A program made the position numbers and the translations under genes. Below, one piece after another: positions 43,465 through 52,208 of a stretch of DNA of 64,000 bases (its first letter is position 1; the number at the start of each line of letters is the position of its first letter). This DNA is from Pikeienuella piscinae (GTDB taxonomy: Bacteria; Pseudomonadota; Alphaproteobacteria; Rhodobacterales; Rhodobacteraceae), in contig NZ_CP049056.1 of the NCBI RefSeq assembly GCF_011044155.1, forward strand, positions 2,980,001-3,044,000, read 5' to 3'. The notes beneath the pieces are model-generated. The model did no database searches, was not told the DNA's origin, and saw nothing but the letters and a program-made list of their open reading frames with translations.

Positions 43465-43730
43465 TCGGTGTGCTCGCCTTCGCTGAAGGCGCTGTCGGTG
43501 ATGCGCTTTAGGAGGCTCGCGTAATGTTCAAGGGTGCCCACATGGCCCCAGTTGATCTCGTCGGGGTGGGCGTTGAAATGCTCGTCGCTGAGGCTTGCCA
43601 AGCGGGCGAGCATCTCGTCGATCTCGGCTTTCTTGCCCATGAAGGCGTTGAGCGCTGCTTCCTTGTTCCGCGCAACCTTCTCGGCGCGCAGTTGGTGGCG
43701 GGGCGTTGTCTGGGGATTCAGGTGGGTCAT
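43461..43730 (-). CDS. Small helical phage protein
   Basis: An 89-residue, largely helical and charged protein (AEKVARNKEAALNAFMGKKA, LEHYASLLKRITDSA). The sequence DEINWGHVGTLEHY is distinctive, but I recognise no family. It is the first gene of the minus-strand operon, diverging from the terminase operon with 111 bases between starts. Confidence 0.6.
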   Translation of the reverse strand: MTHLNPQTTPRHQLRAEKVARNKEAALNAFMGKKAEIDEMLARLASLSDEHFNAHPDEINWGHVGTLEHYASLLKRITDSAFSEGEHTE

Positions 43731-43841
43731 CGTGGCGGCTCCGTTGTGATTTGCATCGTTTTCGTAGGATCACGTTCGCTCTGGTGCGGAGGCTTATCAA
43801 CTACATAAGCACATGATTTTGAATGATAATCGGAGCGCGCA

Positions 43842-44402
43842 ATGGAGGGTCTGAGCGAGCGCCAATACGCCGCCCGCGTCGGCCTTTCACGCGGTGCAAT
43901 CCAGAAGGCCAAGGCGACTGGGCGGCTGGTGCTGCATGCCGATGGCAGCATCGACGCGGTGGCCAGCGATGCTCTGCGCGCTGAAGCGACCGATCCGTCG
44001 AAGACCCGGAAAGCGCCGCAGCCGAAACTCAAACCCGTCCCCGAGGCGGCCGTATCAGCCGTTGGCGAAACCCTGCGTGAACAGGGTCTAGCGGCACCGC
44101 CCGTTGGCAGCGGAACCACCTTCCTGCAGGCCAAGACGGCAAATGAAGTGCTGAAGGCGCAAGAACGCCGCCTCCGGCTGCAAAAGCTGAAGGGCGAGTT
44201 GATCGACCGGGCGCGTGCGCTTTCACTGGTCTTCCGCATTGCGCGGCAGGAGCGCGACGTCTGGGTCAACTGGCCCGCGCGGGCGGCGGCGTTGATGGCG
44301 GCTGATCTGGGTGTGGAGCCCGCCGCGATGCAGAAGGTTCTGGAGAAACATGTCCGTGCCCAACTCGACGATCTTGCCGAGGTCAAACCTGATCTCCGGT
44401 GA
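43842..44402 (+). CDS. Phage terminase small subunit (Nu1-like DNA-packaging protein)
   Basis: A 186-residue protein. The N-terminal helix-turn-helix is LSERQYAARVGLSRGAIQKA, then KATGRLVLHADGSID, typical of Nu1-type small terminases that recognise the packaging site. A long helical C-terminal part (RRLRLQKLKGELIDRARALS) would contact the large subunit. It overlaps the large subunit start by 53 bases. It begins the late operon. Confidence 0.83.
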   Translation: MEGLSERQYAARVGLSRGAIQKAKATGRLVLHADGSIDAVASDALRAEATDPSKTRKAPQPKLKPVPEAAVSAVGETLREQGLAAPPVGSGTTFLQAKTANEVLKAQERRLRLQKLKGELIDRARALSLVFRIARQERDVWVNWPARAAALMAADLGVEPAAMQKVLEKHVRAQLDDLAEVKPDLR

Positions 44403-46347
44403 CGATGCCTTTGAGTTCGACGGTGCGGTAGAGATCCTGCGCGCCTGGGGCGCGGGCCTTACGCCGGATCCGGATCTGACCGTGTCGGAATGGGCAGATC
44501 GGCACCGCATGTTGTCGGGGCGCGCTTCGGCAGAACCGGGTCGGTATCGCACCGCCCGCACGCCCTACATGGGCGAAATCATGGACCGGCTTTCGCCCGG
44601 CGACCCGACACAGCGGATCGTCTTCATGAAGGCCGCGCAGGTTGGCGCGACCGAGGCCGGAAACAACTGGATCGGGTTCGCGATCCACCAGGCGCCGGGC
44701 CCGATGCTCGCGGTCCAGCCAACGGTGGAGCTTGCGAAACGCAACTCGCGCCAGCGGATCGATCCGCTGATTGATGAGAGCCCGGAACTGCGGGAGCGGG
44801 TGAAGCCCGCGCGCTCGCGCGACGCAGGCAACACCATGCTGTCGAAGGAATTCGCGGGCGGCATCCTGATCATGACGGGCGCGAACTCGGCGGTCGGGCT
44901 GCGCTCGACCCCGGCGCGCTACATCTTCCTCGACGAGGTCGATGCCTATCCAGCCTCGGCCGACGAGGAAGGCGATCCGGTCACGCTGGCCGAGGCCCGG
45001 TCGCTGACTTTTGCCCATCGGCGCAAGGTGTTCCTGGTCTCAACTCCGACCATCCGGGGGCTGAGCCGGATTGAGCGGGAGTTCGAGGCAAGCGATCAGC
45101 GCCGGTTCTTCGTGCCATGCCCGCATTGTCAGCAAATGCAGTGGCTGAAGTTCGAGCGGCTTCGCTGGCAGAAAGGTCGCCCGGAGACGGCGGAGTATCA
45201 CTGCGAGGGCTGCGAGACGCCCATCGCGGAACATCACAAGACGGCGATGCTGGAGGGGGGCGAATGGCGGGCGACCGCCAAGGCCGCCGATCCGACCACG
45301 GTCGGGTATCACCTCTCGGCGCTCTATTCGCCGATCGGCTGGCTGAGTTGGGAGCGGATCGTGCGCGCATGGGACGCGGCCCAAGGGTCGGACGAGGCGA
45401 TCAAGGCCTTCCGCAACACGATCCTTGGCGAGACATGGGTCGAAACCGGTGAAGCGCCGGACTGGCAAAGGCTTTATGACCGGCGCGAGCGCTGGAAACC
45501 GGGCATGGTGCCTGCGGGTGGGCTGTTCCTGACCGCTGGAGCCGACGTTCAGAAGGACCGGATCGAGGTCGATGTCTGGGGCTGGGGCCGTGGGTTGGAA
45601 AGCTGGCTCGTCGATCATATCGTGATCGAAGGCGGTCCCGACCGGCATGAGGCTTGGGGCGACCTGACGGCGCTGCTGGACCGGACCTGGCCGCATGAAC
45701 ATGGCGCGCATCTGAAGATTGCGCGGCTTGCCATCGATACCGGCTACGAGGCCCCGGCGGTCTATGGCTGGTCACGGGCGCAAGGGTTTGCACAGGTGGC
45801 CCCCGTAAAAGGCGTCGAAGGCTTCAACCGCGCGAGCCCGGTTTCTGGGCCGACTTATGTGGACGCGACGGAGGGCGGCAAACGTTTGCGGCGTGGTGCG
45901 CGCCTCTGGACCGTGGCGGTGTCGACCTTCAAGGCCGAGACCTATCGCTTCCTGCGGCTGGAACGACCAACCGACGAGGAACGCGCCGACGGCGCGGTAT
46001 TCTCACCCGGCACGGTTCACCTGCCGAATTGGGTCGAGAATGAATGGCTGAAGCAGTTCGTCGCCGAGCAGTTGGTCACCGTGCGCACCAAGCGCGGCTT
46101 CGCGCGGCTGGAATGGCAAAAGCTGCGCGAACGCAACGAGGCGCTGGATTGCCGGGTCTATGCCCGCGCCGCCGCCTGGATCGCGGGGGCAGACCGCTGG
46201 CCCGACGAGAAATGGCGCGACCTCGAGGATCAACTCGGCGTCGTCGACGCCTCTGCAGATCCCGCAGGGCAGATCAACAGGCAAGCGCAGAAATCACAGG
46301 GCAAACGCCAGTCCGACTGGCTCGGACGGCGCGGAGGATGGTTCTGA
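44350..46347 (+). CDS. Phage terminase large subunit (GpA family)
   Basis: A 665-residue packaging ATPase/nuclease of the lambda GpA family. Features include VSEWADRHRMLSGRASAEPG, the Walker A-like RIVFMKAAQVGATEAGNNW near residue 90-108, Walker B ARYIFLDEVDAYPASADEEG, and nuclease-domain segments TAGADVQKDRIEVDVWGWG and ARLAIDTGYEAPAVYGW carrying acidic residues. The ATG at 44350 gives the expected length. It cuts and translocates phage DNA into proheads. Confidence 0.93.
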   Translation: MSVPNSTILPRSNLISGDDAFEFDGAVEILRAWGAGLTPDPDLTVSEWADRHRMLSGRASAEPGRYRTARTPYMGEIMDRLSPGDPTQRIVFMKAAQVGATEAGNNWIGFAIHQAPGPMLAVQPTVELAKRNSRQRIDPLIDESPELRERVKPARSRDAGNTMLSKEFAGGILIMTGANSAVGLRSTPARYIFLDEVDAYPASADEEGDPVTLAEARSLTFAHRRKVFLVSTPTIRGLSRIEREFEASDQRRFFVPCPHCQQMQWLKFERLRWQKGRPETAEYHCEGCETPIAEHHKTAMLEGGEWRATAKAADPTTVGYHLSALYSPIGWLSWERIVRAWDAAQGSDEAIKAFRNTILGETWVETGEAPDWQRLYDRRERWKPGMVPAGGLFLTAGADVQKDRIEVDVWGWGRGLESWLVDHIVIEGGPDRHEAWGDLTALLDRTWPHEHGAHLKIARLAIDTGYEAPAVYGWSRAQGFAQVAPVKGVEGFNRASPVSGPTYVDATEGGKRLRRGARLWTVAVSTFKAETYRFLRLERPTDEERADGAVFSPGTVHLPNWVENEWLKQFVAEQLVTVRTKRGFARLEWQKLRERNEALDCRVYARAAAWIAGADRWPDEKWRDLEDQLGVVDASADPAGQINRQAQKSQGKRQSDWLGRRGGWF

Positions 46348-46349
46348 AC

Positions 46350-46559
46350 ATGACCGATTGGACGGAAACCGAACTGTCGGCGCTGCGCAGGGCCTATGCC
46401 AGTGGGACGACCCGGGTCAGCTATGACGGCAAGTCCGTCGACTACGGCTCATCCGAGGATTTGCTGTCGCGCATCCGCACGATTGAGCGGGCTTTCGCGG
46501 GGACGACTCGGCCATTGCCGATCGCCGGTCTCGCGGGCTTCTCGCGGGGAGATCGCTGA
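46350..46559 (+). CDS. gpW-like head-tail connector protein
   Basis: A 69-residue protein (TDWTETELSALRRAYASGTT, then SYDGKSVDYGSSEDLLSR). The helix-hairpin-helix layout fits gpW-type head completion proteins. It lies in the standard place between GpA-type terminase and portal. It overlaps the portal start (TGATG). Confidence 0.75.
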   Translation: MTDWTETELSALRRAYASGTTRVSYDGKSVDYGSSEDLLSRIRTIERAFAGTTRPLPIAGLAGFSRGDR

Positions 46560-48055
46560 TGTCCGCGAACTGGTTTGACCAAGCGATTGCCGCGGTGGCC
46601 CCGCGTACTGCGGCCCGCCGTGTTCTCGCCAGGCAAGCGTTCGAGTCGCTGACGCGGGGCTATGATGGCGCGGCCAAAGGGCGGCGCACCGAAGGCTGGC
46701 GCGCGCCGGGCACCTCGGCCGACACCGAGGTTGGCGTTGCCGGAGCGCTCTTAAGGGACCGGATGCGCGATCTGGTGCGTAACAATCCGCATGCGGCAAA
46801 GGCCGTGGCGGTTCTGGTGAACAACATCGTCGGTGCGGGCATCATGCCGCGCGCCGCCAGTGGCAATGATACGCTGGACCGTAAGGTCGATGCGCTTTTC
46901 GCGCGGTGGTCGGACACGGCCGATGCCGATGGCCAGCTCGACTTCTACGGTCTGCAGACGCTGATCTGCCGCGAGATGATCGAGGCGGGCGAGGTGCTGG
47001 TGCGCCGCAGGCTGCGGCGCGCGAGCGACGGCTTGCCGGTCCCGCTGCAAATGCAGGTGCTGGAGGCCGATTTCCTCGACGCCACGAAATCCGGCGCGCT
47101 CGGTGCTGGACGCCTTGTGCAAGGGATCGAGTTCGACCCGGTCGGAAAGCGCCGGGCCTATTGGCTCCACGCCGAGCATCCAGGTGATGCCTATGGCGCG
47201 CTGCAGAACGGCCTGCAGAGCCGTCCGGTCCCAGCGACCGAGATCGCCCACGTCTATGAAAAGCAGCGGACGCAGGCGCGCGGCGTTCCCTGGGGCGCGC
47301 CGGTGATCCGCAGCTTGCGCGACCTCGACGACTACGAAGTCGCCGAACTGGTCCGCAAGAAGACCGAGGCCTGCGTCACGGCCATCGTCTTCGGCGACGA
47401 CGAGGCCCAGCAGGGCATTGCGCCCTCCGTGGTCGACGCCGACGGCAATCGGGTGGAGCAGTTCGAGCCGGGGCTCATTGCCTATGCCCGCGGCGGCAAG
47501 GACATCCGGTTCAACCAGCCTTCGGCCACAGGCGGCTATGGCGAATACAAGCGGGCCAGCCTCCATACCATCTCGGCCGGGTTCCGGGTGCCCTACGAGC
47601 TGCTGACCGGCGATCTCAGCCAGGTCAACTATTCCTCGATCCGGGCGGGGCTGGTGGAGTTCCGCCGCCAGATCGACGCGGTGCAGTGGCAGCTCTTCAT
47701 CCCGATGTTCTGCGCACCCGTATGGCGCTGGTTCACGGAAGCCGCTTGGGCGGCGGGACAGATCCCGACGCCGGATGTGCCGGTCGAATGGTCGCCGCCG
47801 AAGTTCGAAGCAGTCGATCCGCAGAAGGACGCGATGGCAAACCTGCTGTCGATCCGCTCGGGCACCATGACGCTGGCCGAGGTGATCGCCCGGCAGGGCC
47901 GCAACCCCGACGCGGTGCTGGCGGAAATCGCAGCCACAAATGCCAAACTCGATGCGCTTGGGCTGGTGCTCGACAGTGACCCGCGCCGCGTCACCAAAAC
48001 CGGCAGCGCGCAGTCCGGAGACACGTTCGAGGCTGCAACGCGCGAGCAAAAATAA
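46559..48055 (+). CDS. Phage portal protein (lambda GpB family)
   Basis: A 498-residue portal of the lambda family. Blocks include NNPHAAKAVAVLVNNIVGAG, CREMIEAGEVLVRRRLRR, GIEFDPVGKRRAYWLHAEHP, VPYELLTGDLSQVNYSSIRA and EWSPPKFEAVDPQKDAMANL. The portal ring forms the vertex through which DNA enters and leaves the head. The tail-proximal part is homologous to the chimeric fragment at 4329-5187. It is intact and followed by a minus-strand cargo gene where the protease/capsid would normally follow directly. Confidence 0.93.
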   Translation: MSANWFDQAIAAVAPRTAARRVLARQAFESLTRGYDGAAKGRRTEGWRAPGTSADTEVGVAGALLRDRMRDLVRNNPHAAKAVAVLVNNIVGAGIMPRAASGNDTLDRKVDALFARWSDTADADGQLDFYGLQTLICREMIEAGEVLVRRRLRRASDGLPVPLQMQVLEADFLDATKSGALGAGRLVQGIEFDPVGKRRAYWLHAEHPGDAYGALQNGLQSRPVPATEIAHVYEKQRTQARGVPWGAPVIRSLRDLDDYEVAELVRKKTEACVTAIVFGDDEAQQGIAPSVVDADGNRVEQFEPGLIAYARGGKDIRFNQPSATGGYGEYKRASLHTISAGFRVPYELLTGDLSQVNYSSIRAGLVEFRRQIDAVQWQLFIPMFCAPVWRWFTEAAWAAGQIPTPDVPVEWSPPKFEAVDPQKDAMANLLSIRSGTMTLAEVIARQGRNPDAVLAEIAATNAKLDALGLVLDSDPRRVTKTGSAQSGDTFEAATREQK

Positions 48056-48078
48056 ACTAAGCCTTCGGTCACTTGCCC

Positions 48079-48579
48079 TTACAGCGCTGCTCTTAGTTCG
48101 TGCCGTTGATTGGCTGGAAGTATGTCGGCAACAGCGAGCATTAGTTCGAGGAGCCTCCTGTCTTCATCTGCGGAGGATGTCGGTTCACGAAACTCCGGCC
48201 GCAATACCATAAGCCGAACCTTTTGCGCATCTCCGCCGCGGGGGCGCTTGCCAAATTCGGCAAGCCAAATCGTGAGTTTCTCGAAGAGATCCTCATAGGC
48301 TGGTGAGCCAAAACGGAGCTCATCAAACCATTTGGAAAGAGCGTGCTCGGTGTTGCGGCCATCGAGTGACTTGTAGTCACGAAGGTAGTCGTCTGGGGAC
48401 AACCCATCATAGCCGACAAACTTGGAGAAGCCGAAAAGTGGTCCGCCTGCTTCTTCCAAGACATAGAATGCGTGGGCTTGGCCCAATCGGTCCGCCAGTC
48501 CCGGATACTCCGGCAGGCTGTCATTTAATGTCTTGATTGCTTCGAGCGCGCTGCCTGGATTTGTGACGAGGTTCGGCAT
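48079..48579 (-). CDS. Unrecognised prophage cargo protein (moron)
   Basis: A 166-residue protein with no family I know. It has GLADRLGQAHAFYVLEEAGG, the block KSLDGRNTEHALSKWFDELR, and a helical C-terminus with EFREPTSSADEDRRLLELML. It has no signal peptide or membrane segment. GC is lower than that of the flanking portal and capsid genes, and it is transcribed against them, from its own promoter region at 48580-48725. This is the pattern of a moron expressed from the resident prophage, often for superinfection exclusion or host fitness. The specific role is unknown. Confidence 0.72.
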   Translation of the reverse strand: MPNLVTNPGSALEAIKTLNDSLPEYPGLADRLGQAHAFYVLEEAGGPLFGFSKFVGYDGLSPDDYLRDYKSLDGRNTEHALSKWFDELRFGSPAYEDLFEKLTIWLAEFGKRPRGGDAQKVRLMVLRPEFREPTSSADEDRRLLELMLAVADILPANQRHELRAAL

Positions 48580-48609
48580 TTTGTTTCTCCATTCTTAATC
48601 ATTTAAATC

Positions 48610-48662
48610 CGATCTAGATGAAGTAGGATGGAATGTCAATCTAGATCGTCTAGATCAGATTT
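48610..48662. promoter_or_regulatory. TCTAGA repeat cluster, candidate operator of the cargo gene
   Basis: TCTAGA occurs at 48613, 48640 and 48649 in an AT-rich spacer. The last two sit in the direct repeat TCTAGATCG-TCTAGATCA with a nine-base period. It lies 31-83 bases upstream of the minus-strand gene start at 48579. Candidate binding sites; no consensus promoter was confirmed. Confidence 0.45.
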
Positions 48663-48725
48663 AGTGACTAGCCAGCGGTTTACTCAGACCCAAGGGCATT
48701 AGGACCGGCAACTCAGGAACCCCTT

Positions 48726-50780
48726 ATGGACACAATGATCGAACTACCGGCCCTGCGCCGGTCGGCGGAGCTTGCGCCAAACTCAGCTGATTCCGACTCC
48801 CGCACCGTCGAGGTGATTTGGTCAGCGGGGGCTCGGGTCCGCCGTTCGACACTGTTTGGCGAGCCCTATGACGAAGAGCTCAGCCTTGACCCGACCCATG
48901 TGCGGCTGGATCGGCTGAACGCGGGCGCACCGTTTCTGAAGGTGCACGAGATCGACACGCTGGATGCGGTGATCGGCTCGGTCGTGCCGGGTTCGGCGCG
49001 GATCGAAAACGGTCGCGGCATTGCTCAGGTCAGGATCAGCGAGCGCGCTGATGTCGAACCAATCTGGCGCGACATCCAGGCCGGCCACATCCGCGCGGTC
49101 TCCATCGGCTACCAGGTCCATCGGTTCGAAGTGTCCAAACCCGAAGCGGCCCGCGAGCTTTGGCGCGCGGTGGACTGGACACCATTCGAGGTGTCCGCCG
49201 TGCCCGTTGGCGCGGACCCTGCCGCGGGGTTCCGCGCCCAATCCCCACTTCACGACTGCGTCCTCCATCGCCGGGACGTCTCACCCACCCAAACAGGAGC
49301 CATCCCGATGAAGGACAAACCCAACGCCCCTGCCGCAGAGGCCAAAGACCAGCCCAGCGACACAGTCGCGACCGAGGACACCACTATGACTGAACCCAAG
49401 ACGCCTGTAGCTGAGCCGAAGGTCGCTGCCGCCCAGACCCGCGCGCAATCGAAACCGCATAAACCCGAAGCCGCCGCAGCACCCGATACCGAAGCTGTCG
49501 CGACCCGCGCCCGCGAAACCGAACGCGACCGAGTCTCCACGATCTATGACCTGGCGGGCCGCCTGAACCTCGAACGCAGCTTTGCCGAGGATCTGGTGAA
49601 ACGCGGCACGGATATCGGCGAGGCCCGCCGTCTGATCCTCGATCAGGTGGCCGCGAAATCTGAGGAAACCCGCACCTTCAGCCAGGTGTCGATTCCGCTC
49701 GGCGGCCGCGACGAGCAGATCACCCGCCGCGATGCCGTGGCCAATGCGCTGCTGCACCGATACAGCCCGACGCTCTTCCAACTCGAGGACGCCGCGCGCC
49801 AGTATCGCGGCATGACGCTCATGGAACTGGCCCGTGAAAGCCTCGGCAATGCCGGGGTGAATACGCGCGGCCTGTCTCGCGATGAGGTGGCGACGCGGGC
49901 GTTGCATTCGACGTCCGACTTCCCGGAGATCCTGTCGGCGGTCACCAACAAGACCCTTCGGCAGGCCTATGACGCCTATCCCCGGACGTTCATGCTGTTC
50001 TGCCGCCAGGTGCTCGCCACGGACTTCAAGGCGATGCACCGGGTGCAGCTCGGTGAAGCCCCACAGCTGCTGGAGGTCGGTGAGAGCGGCGAGTTCAAGC
50101 GCGGGACGCTCGGCGAGAGCAAGGAGAGCTACAAGGTCAAAACCTATGGCCGGGTGGTCGCGATCACCCGCCAGACGCTGATCAACGACGATCTCGACGC
50201 CTTCACCCGGATCCCGGCGATGTACGGCAACTCCATCGCGCAGCTGGAGTCGGACGTGGTCTGGGGCATCATCACCGCCAACCCAGCCATGGCCGATGGC
50301 AGTGCGCTGTTCCACACCAGCCACAAGAACCTCGCAGGGACCGGCGCGGCGCTGGCGGTGGAGGCGGTTGGCGCGGCCCGGGCGGCAATGGCCAAGCAGA
50401 CGGGTCTCGACAAGAAAACGGTGCTGAACGTCCGCCCCGCCTTTCTGATCGTGCCCGCCTCGCTGGAACTGAAGGCCGAGCAGCTGGTCGCGCAGAACCT
50501 CGTGCCCGCCGCGACGTCCAGCGTCGTGCCGCAGTCGATCCGCACGCTCGCGCCGATCAGCGAGCCCCGGCTCGACGCCGCCAGCGAGACCGCCTGGTAT
50601 CTGGCGGCCAGCCCGAACCAGATCGACACCATCGAGTACGCCTATCTCGAGGGTCAGCAGGGCGCCTACATCGAGACCCGCAACGGCTTCGACGTCGACG
50701 GGGTCGAGATCAAGTGCCGCCTCGACTTCGGCGCCAAGGCCATCGACTGGCGCGGCCTCTACAAAAATCCGGGCGCATAA
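48726..50780 (+). CDS. Prohead protease-major capsid protein fusion
   Basis: A 684-residue protein. Residues 1-175 match prohead proteases (HVRLDRLNAGAPFLKVHEID, HIRAVSIGYQVHRFEV, VDWTPFEVSAVPVGADP). Residues 190-280 are a charged, alanine/proline-rich delta-domain-like linker. Residues from ~385 match Mu gpT-like capsid proteins (ALHSTSDFPEILSAVTNKTL, ITRQTLINDDLDAFTRIPAM, ADGSALFHTSHKNLAGTG, DVDGVEIKCRLDFGAKAIDW). The protease likely frees itself and trims the scaffold during head maturation. A diverged homologue of the same architecture is at 2537-4336. Confidence 0.9.
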   Translation: MDTMIELPALRRSAELAPNSADSDSRTVEVIWSAGARVRRSTLFGEPYDEELSLDPTHVRLDRLNAGAPFLKVHEIDTLDAVIGSVVPGSARIENGRGIAQVRISERADVEPIWRDIQAGHIRAVSIGYQVHRFEVSKPEAARELWRAVDWTPFEVSAVPVGADPAAGFRAQSPLHDCVLHRRDVSPTQTGAIPMKDKPNAPAAEAKDQPSDTVATEDTTMTEPKTPVAEPKVAAAQTRAQSKPHKPEAAAAPDTEAVATRARETERDRVSTIYDLAGRLNLERSFAEDLVKRGTDIGEARRLILDQVAAKSEETRTFSQVSIPLGGRDEQITRRDAVANALLHRYSPTLFQLEDAARQYRGMTLMELARESLGNAGVNTRGLSRDEVATRALHSTSDFPEILSAVTNKTLRQAYDAYPRTFMLFCRQVLATDFKAMHRVQLGEAPQLLEVGESGEFKRGTLGESKESYKVKTYGRVVAITRQTLINDDLDAFTRIPAMYGNSIAQLESDVVWGIITANPAMADGSALFHTSHKNLAGTGAALAVEAVGAARAAMAKQTGLDKKTVLNVRPAFLIVPASLELKAEQLVAQNLVPAATSSVVPQSIRTLAPISEPRLDAASETAWYLAASPNQIDTIEYAYLEGQQGAYIETRNGFDVDGVEIKCRLDFGAKAIDWRGLYKNPGA

Positions 50781-50857
50781 GCCGCACCCTATGCTGAACC
50801 CTGACACACGGGTGGTCCTGACGGGCCGCCCTTCGTCTTTCCCAGAGGATCCTCCCC

Positions 50858-51193
50858 ATGAAAAACTTCGTCCAGCCCGGCAACACCATCACCCTGACCG
50901 CACCCTATGCAGTCACTTCCGGCGATGGCCTGCTCGTAGGTTCCATCTTCGGCCTTGCCTCGGGCACCGCCGCCCTCGGCGAACCCGTCGAGACCGCTCT
51001 CACCGGCGTCTTCGACATCACCAAGATCGGCTCGCAGGCCTGGACCGCGGGTGCCAGGATCTACTGGGACGACACCAACAAGCGCACCACCAACGTGGCC
51101 ACCTCGAACACGCTTATCGGCGTCGCCACCGAGGCAGTCGCGGGCGGGGCCGGTGACACCACCGGCCGAGTGCGGTTGAACGGCGCGTTCTGA
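50858..51193 (+). CDS. DUF2190 capsid decoration protein
   Basis: A 111-residue beta-rich protein beginning MKNFVQPGNTITLTAPYAVT. GDGLLVGSIFGLASGTAALG and the ending GAGDTTGRVRLNGAF are diagnostic of DUF2190, small proteins encoded after the capsid gene and likely forming a decoration or stabilising trimer. Its stop overlaps the next ATG. Confidence 0.9.
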   Translation: MKNFVQPGNTITLTAPYAVTSGDGLLVGSIFGLASGTAALGEPVETALTGVFDITKIGSQAWTAGARIYWDDTNKRTTNVATSNTLIGVATEAVAGGAGDTTGRVRLNGAF

Positions 51194-51504
51194 TGAGCGC
51201 CTTCGCCGCCGCCGTCAGCGCGCTCTTCGCCGATCTGAACATTGGCCGGGATGCGGTCTACACGCCTGAGGGCGGCGCGCCTCTTCTGGTGCGCGTCGTC
51301 GCCCGCCGTGCGGACGCGGTCACGGATTTCGGCGATACAAGGATCTGGTCCGAGACCACGCGCGTTGATCTGCAGGTGGCCGAGGTACCGGAACCGCGCC
51401 CCGGCGACCGGATCGAGATCGAAGGAGAGGCCTTCCTTTTCCAAGGCGAGCCCGTCCGCGACCGCGAGCGACTCGTGTGGACCGTCGATCTGAGGCCCGC
51501 TTGA
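51193..51504 (+). CDS. Head-tail joining protein (lambda FII-like position)
   Basis: A 103-residue protein (AFAAAVSALFADLNIGRDAV, RPGDRIEIEGEAFLFQGEPV, RLVWTVDLRPA). The compact beta fold and its place after DUF2190 match phage head-tail joining proteins of the gpFII-like group. The call relies mainly on gene order. Confidence 0.7.
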   Translation: MSAFAAAVSALFADLNIGRDAVYTPEGGAPLLVRVVARRADAVTDFGDTRIWSETTRVDLQVAEVPEPRPGDRIEIEGEAFLFQGEPVRDRERLVWTVDLRPA

Positions 51505-51509
51505 CCGCT

Positions 51510-52139
51510 ATGAAACTGAAGCTCGACATCGATCCCGACATCGTCGCGATGATGCAAGCCGAGGTGACAGCGGGCGAAAGCGCCGTGACCGCCGCGATGC
51601 GCGAGGCCGGGACAGGGCTGAAGTCGGCCTGGCGGTTGCAGATCACCGGCGCGGGGCTCGGCCCCCGGCTCGCCAACTCGATCCGCAGCCAGAACTTCCC
51701 GAGGTCGGGCGAGAGCCTCGACGCCGCGGCGCTGGTCTGGTCGAAAGCGCCGGTCATCGTCGGCGCGCATGACACCGGCCCGCTGATCCGCTCGAAAGAC
51801 GGGTTCTGGCTGGCGATCCCGCTGCCAGCTGCTGGCAAATCCCTGCGCGGCGGCCGCATCACGCCCGGCGAATGGGAACGACGGCGCGGGCTGCGCCTGC
51901 GCTTCGTCTATCGCCGCACGGGCCCGAGCTTGCTGGTGGCGGAAGGACGGTTGAATACGAAGGGTCAAGCGGTCGTGTCGCGGTCGAAGACCGGCCGCGG
52001 CAAGGTCACCGCGCCGATCTTCCTGCTGGTGCCGCAGGTGAAGCTGCCGAAGCGGCTGGACCTGGCGCGGGATGCGGAGCGCGCAGTGGACGGTGTGCCG
52101 GGGCTGATCGTGGCGAGCTGGGTGGAGCAGAGGTTCTGA
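51510..52139 (+). CDS. DUF6441-like phage tail completion protein
   Basis: A 209-residue protein from ATG 51510; a GTG at 51477 would overlap the previous gene. It begins MKLKLDIDPDIVAMMQAEVT and has LKSAWRLQITGAGLGPRLAN and KSLRGGRITPGEWERRRGLR. This is the usual gene between the head-tail joining and tail terminator genes in Rhodobacterales prophages, in the position of HK97 gp10-like proteins. The gene order is broken directly after it by the metal-resistance cargo. Confidence 0.72.
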   Translation: MKLKLDIDPDIVAMMQAEVTAGESAVTAAMREAGTGLKSAWRLQITGAGLGPRLANSIRSQNFPRSGESLDAAALVWSKAPVIVGAHDTGPLIRSKDGFWLAIPLPAAGKSLRGGRITPGEWERRRGLRLRFVYRRTGPSLLVAEGRLNTKGQAVVSRSKTGRGKVTAPIFLLVPQVKLPKRLDLARDAERAVDGVPGLIVASWVEQRF

Positions 52140-52208
52140 AGATGACTGCTGTGGCGGGCCTTGCGCTTATTCGACGATGTCCGCGATGGCCGCTTCGAAC
52201 TGATAGCA

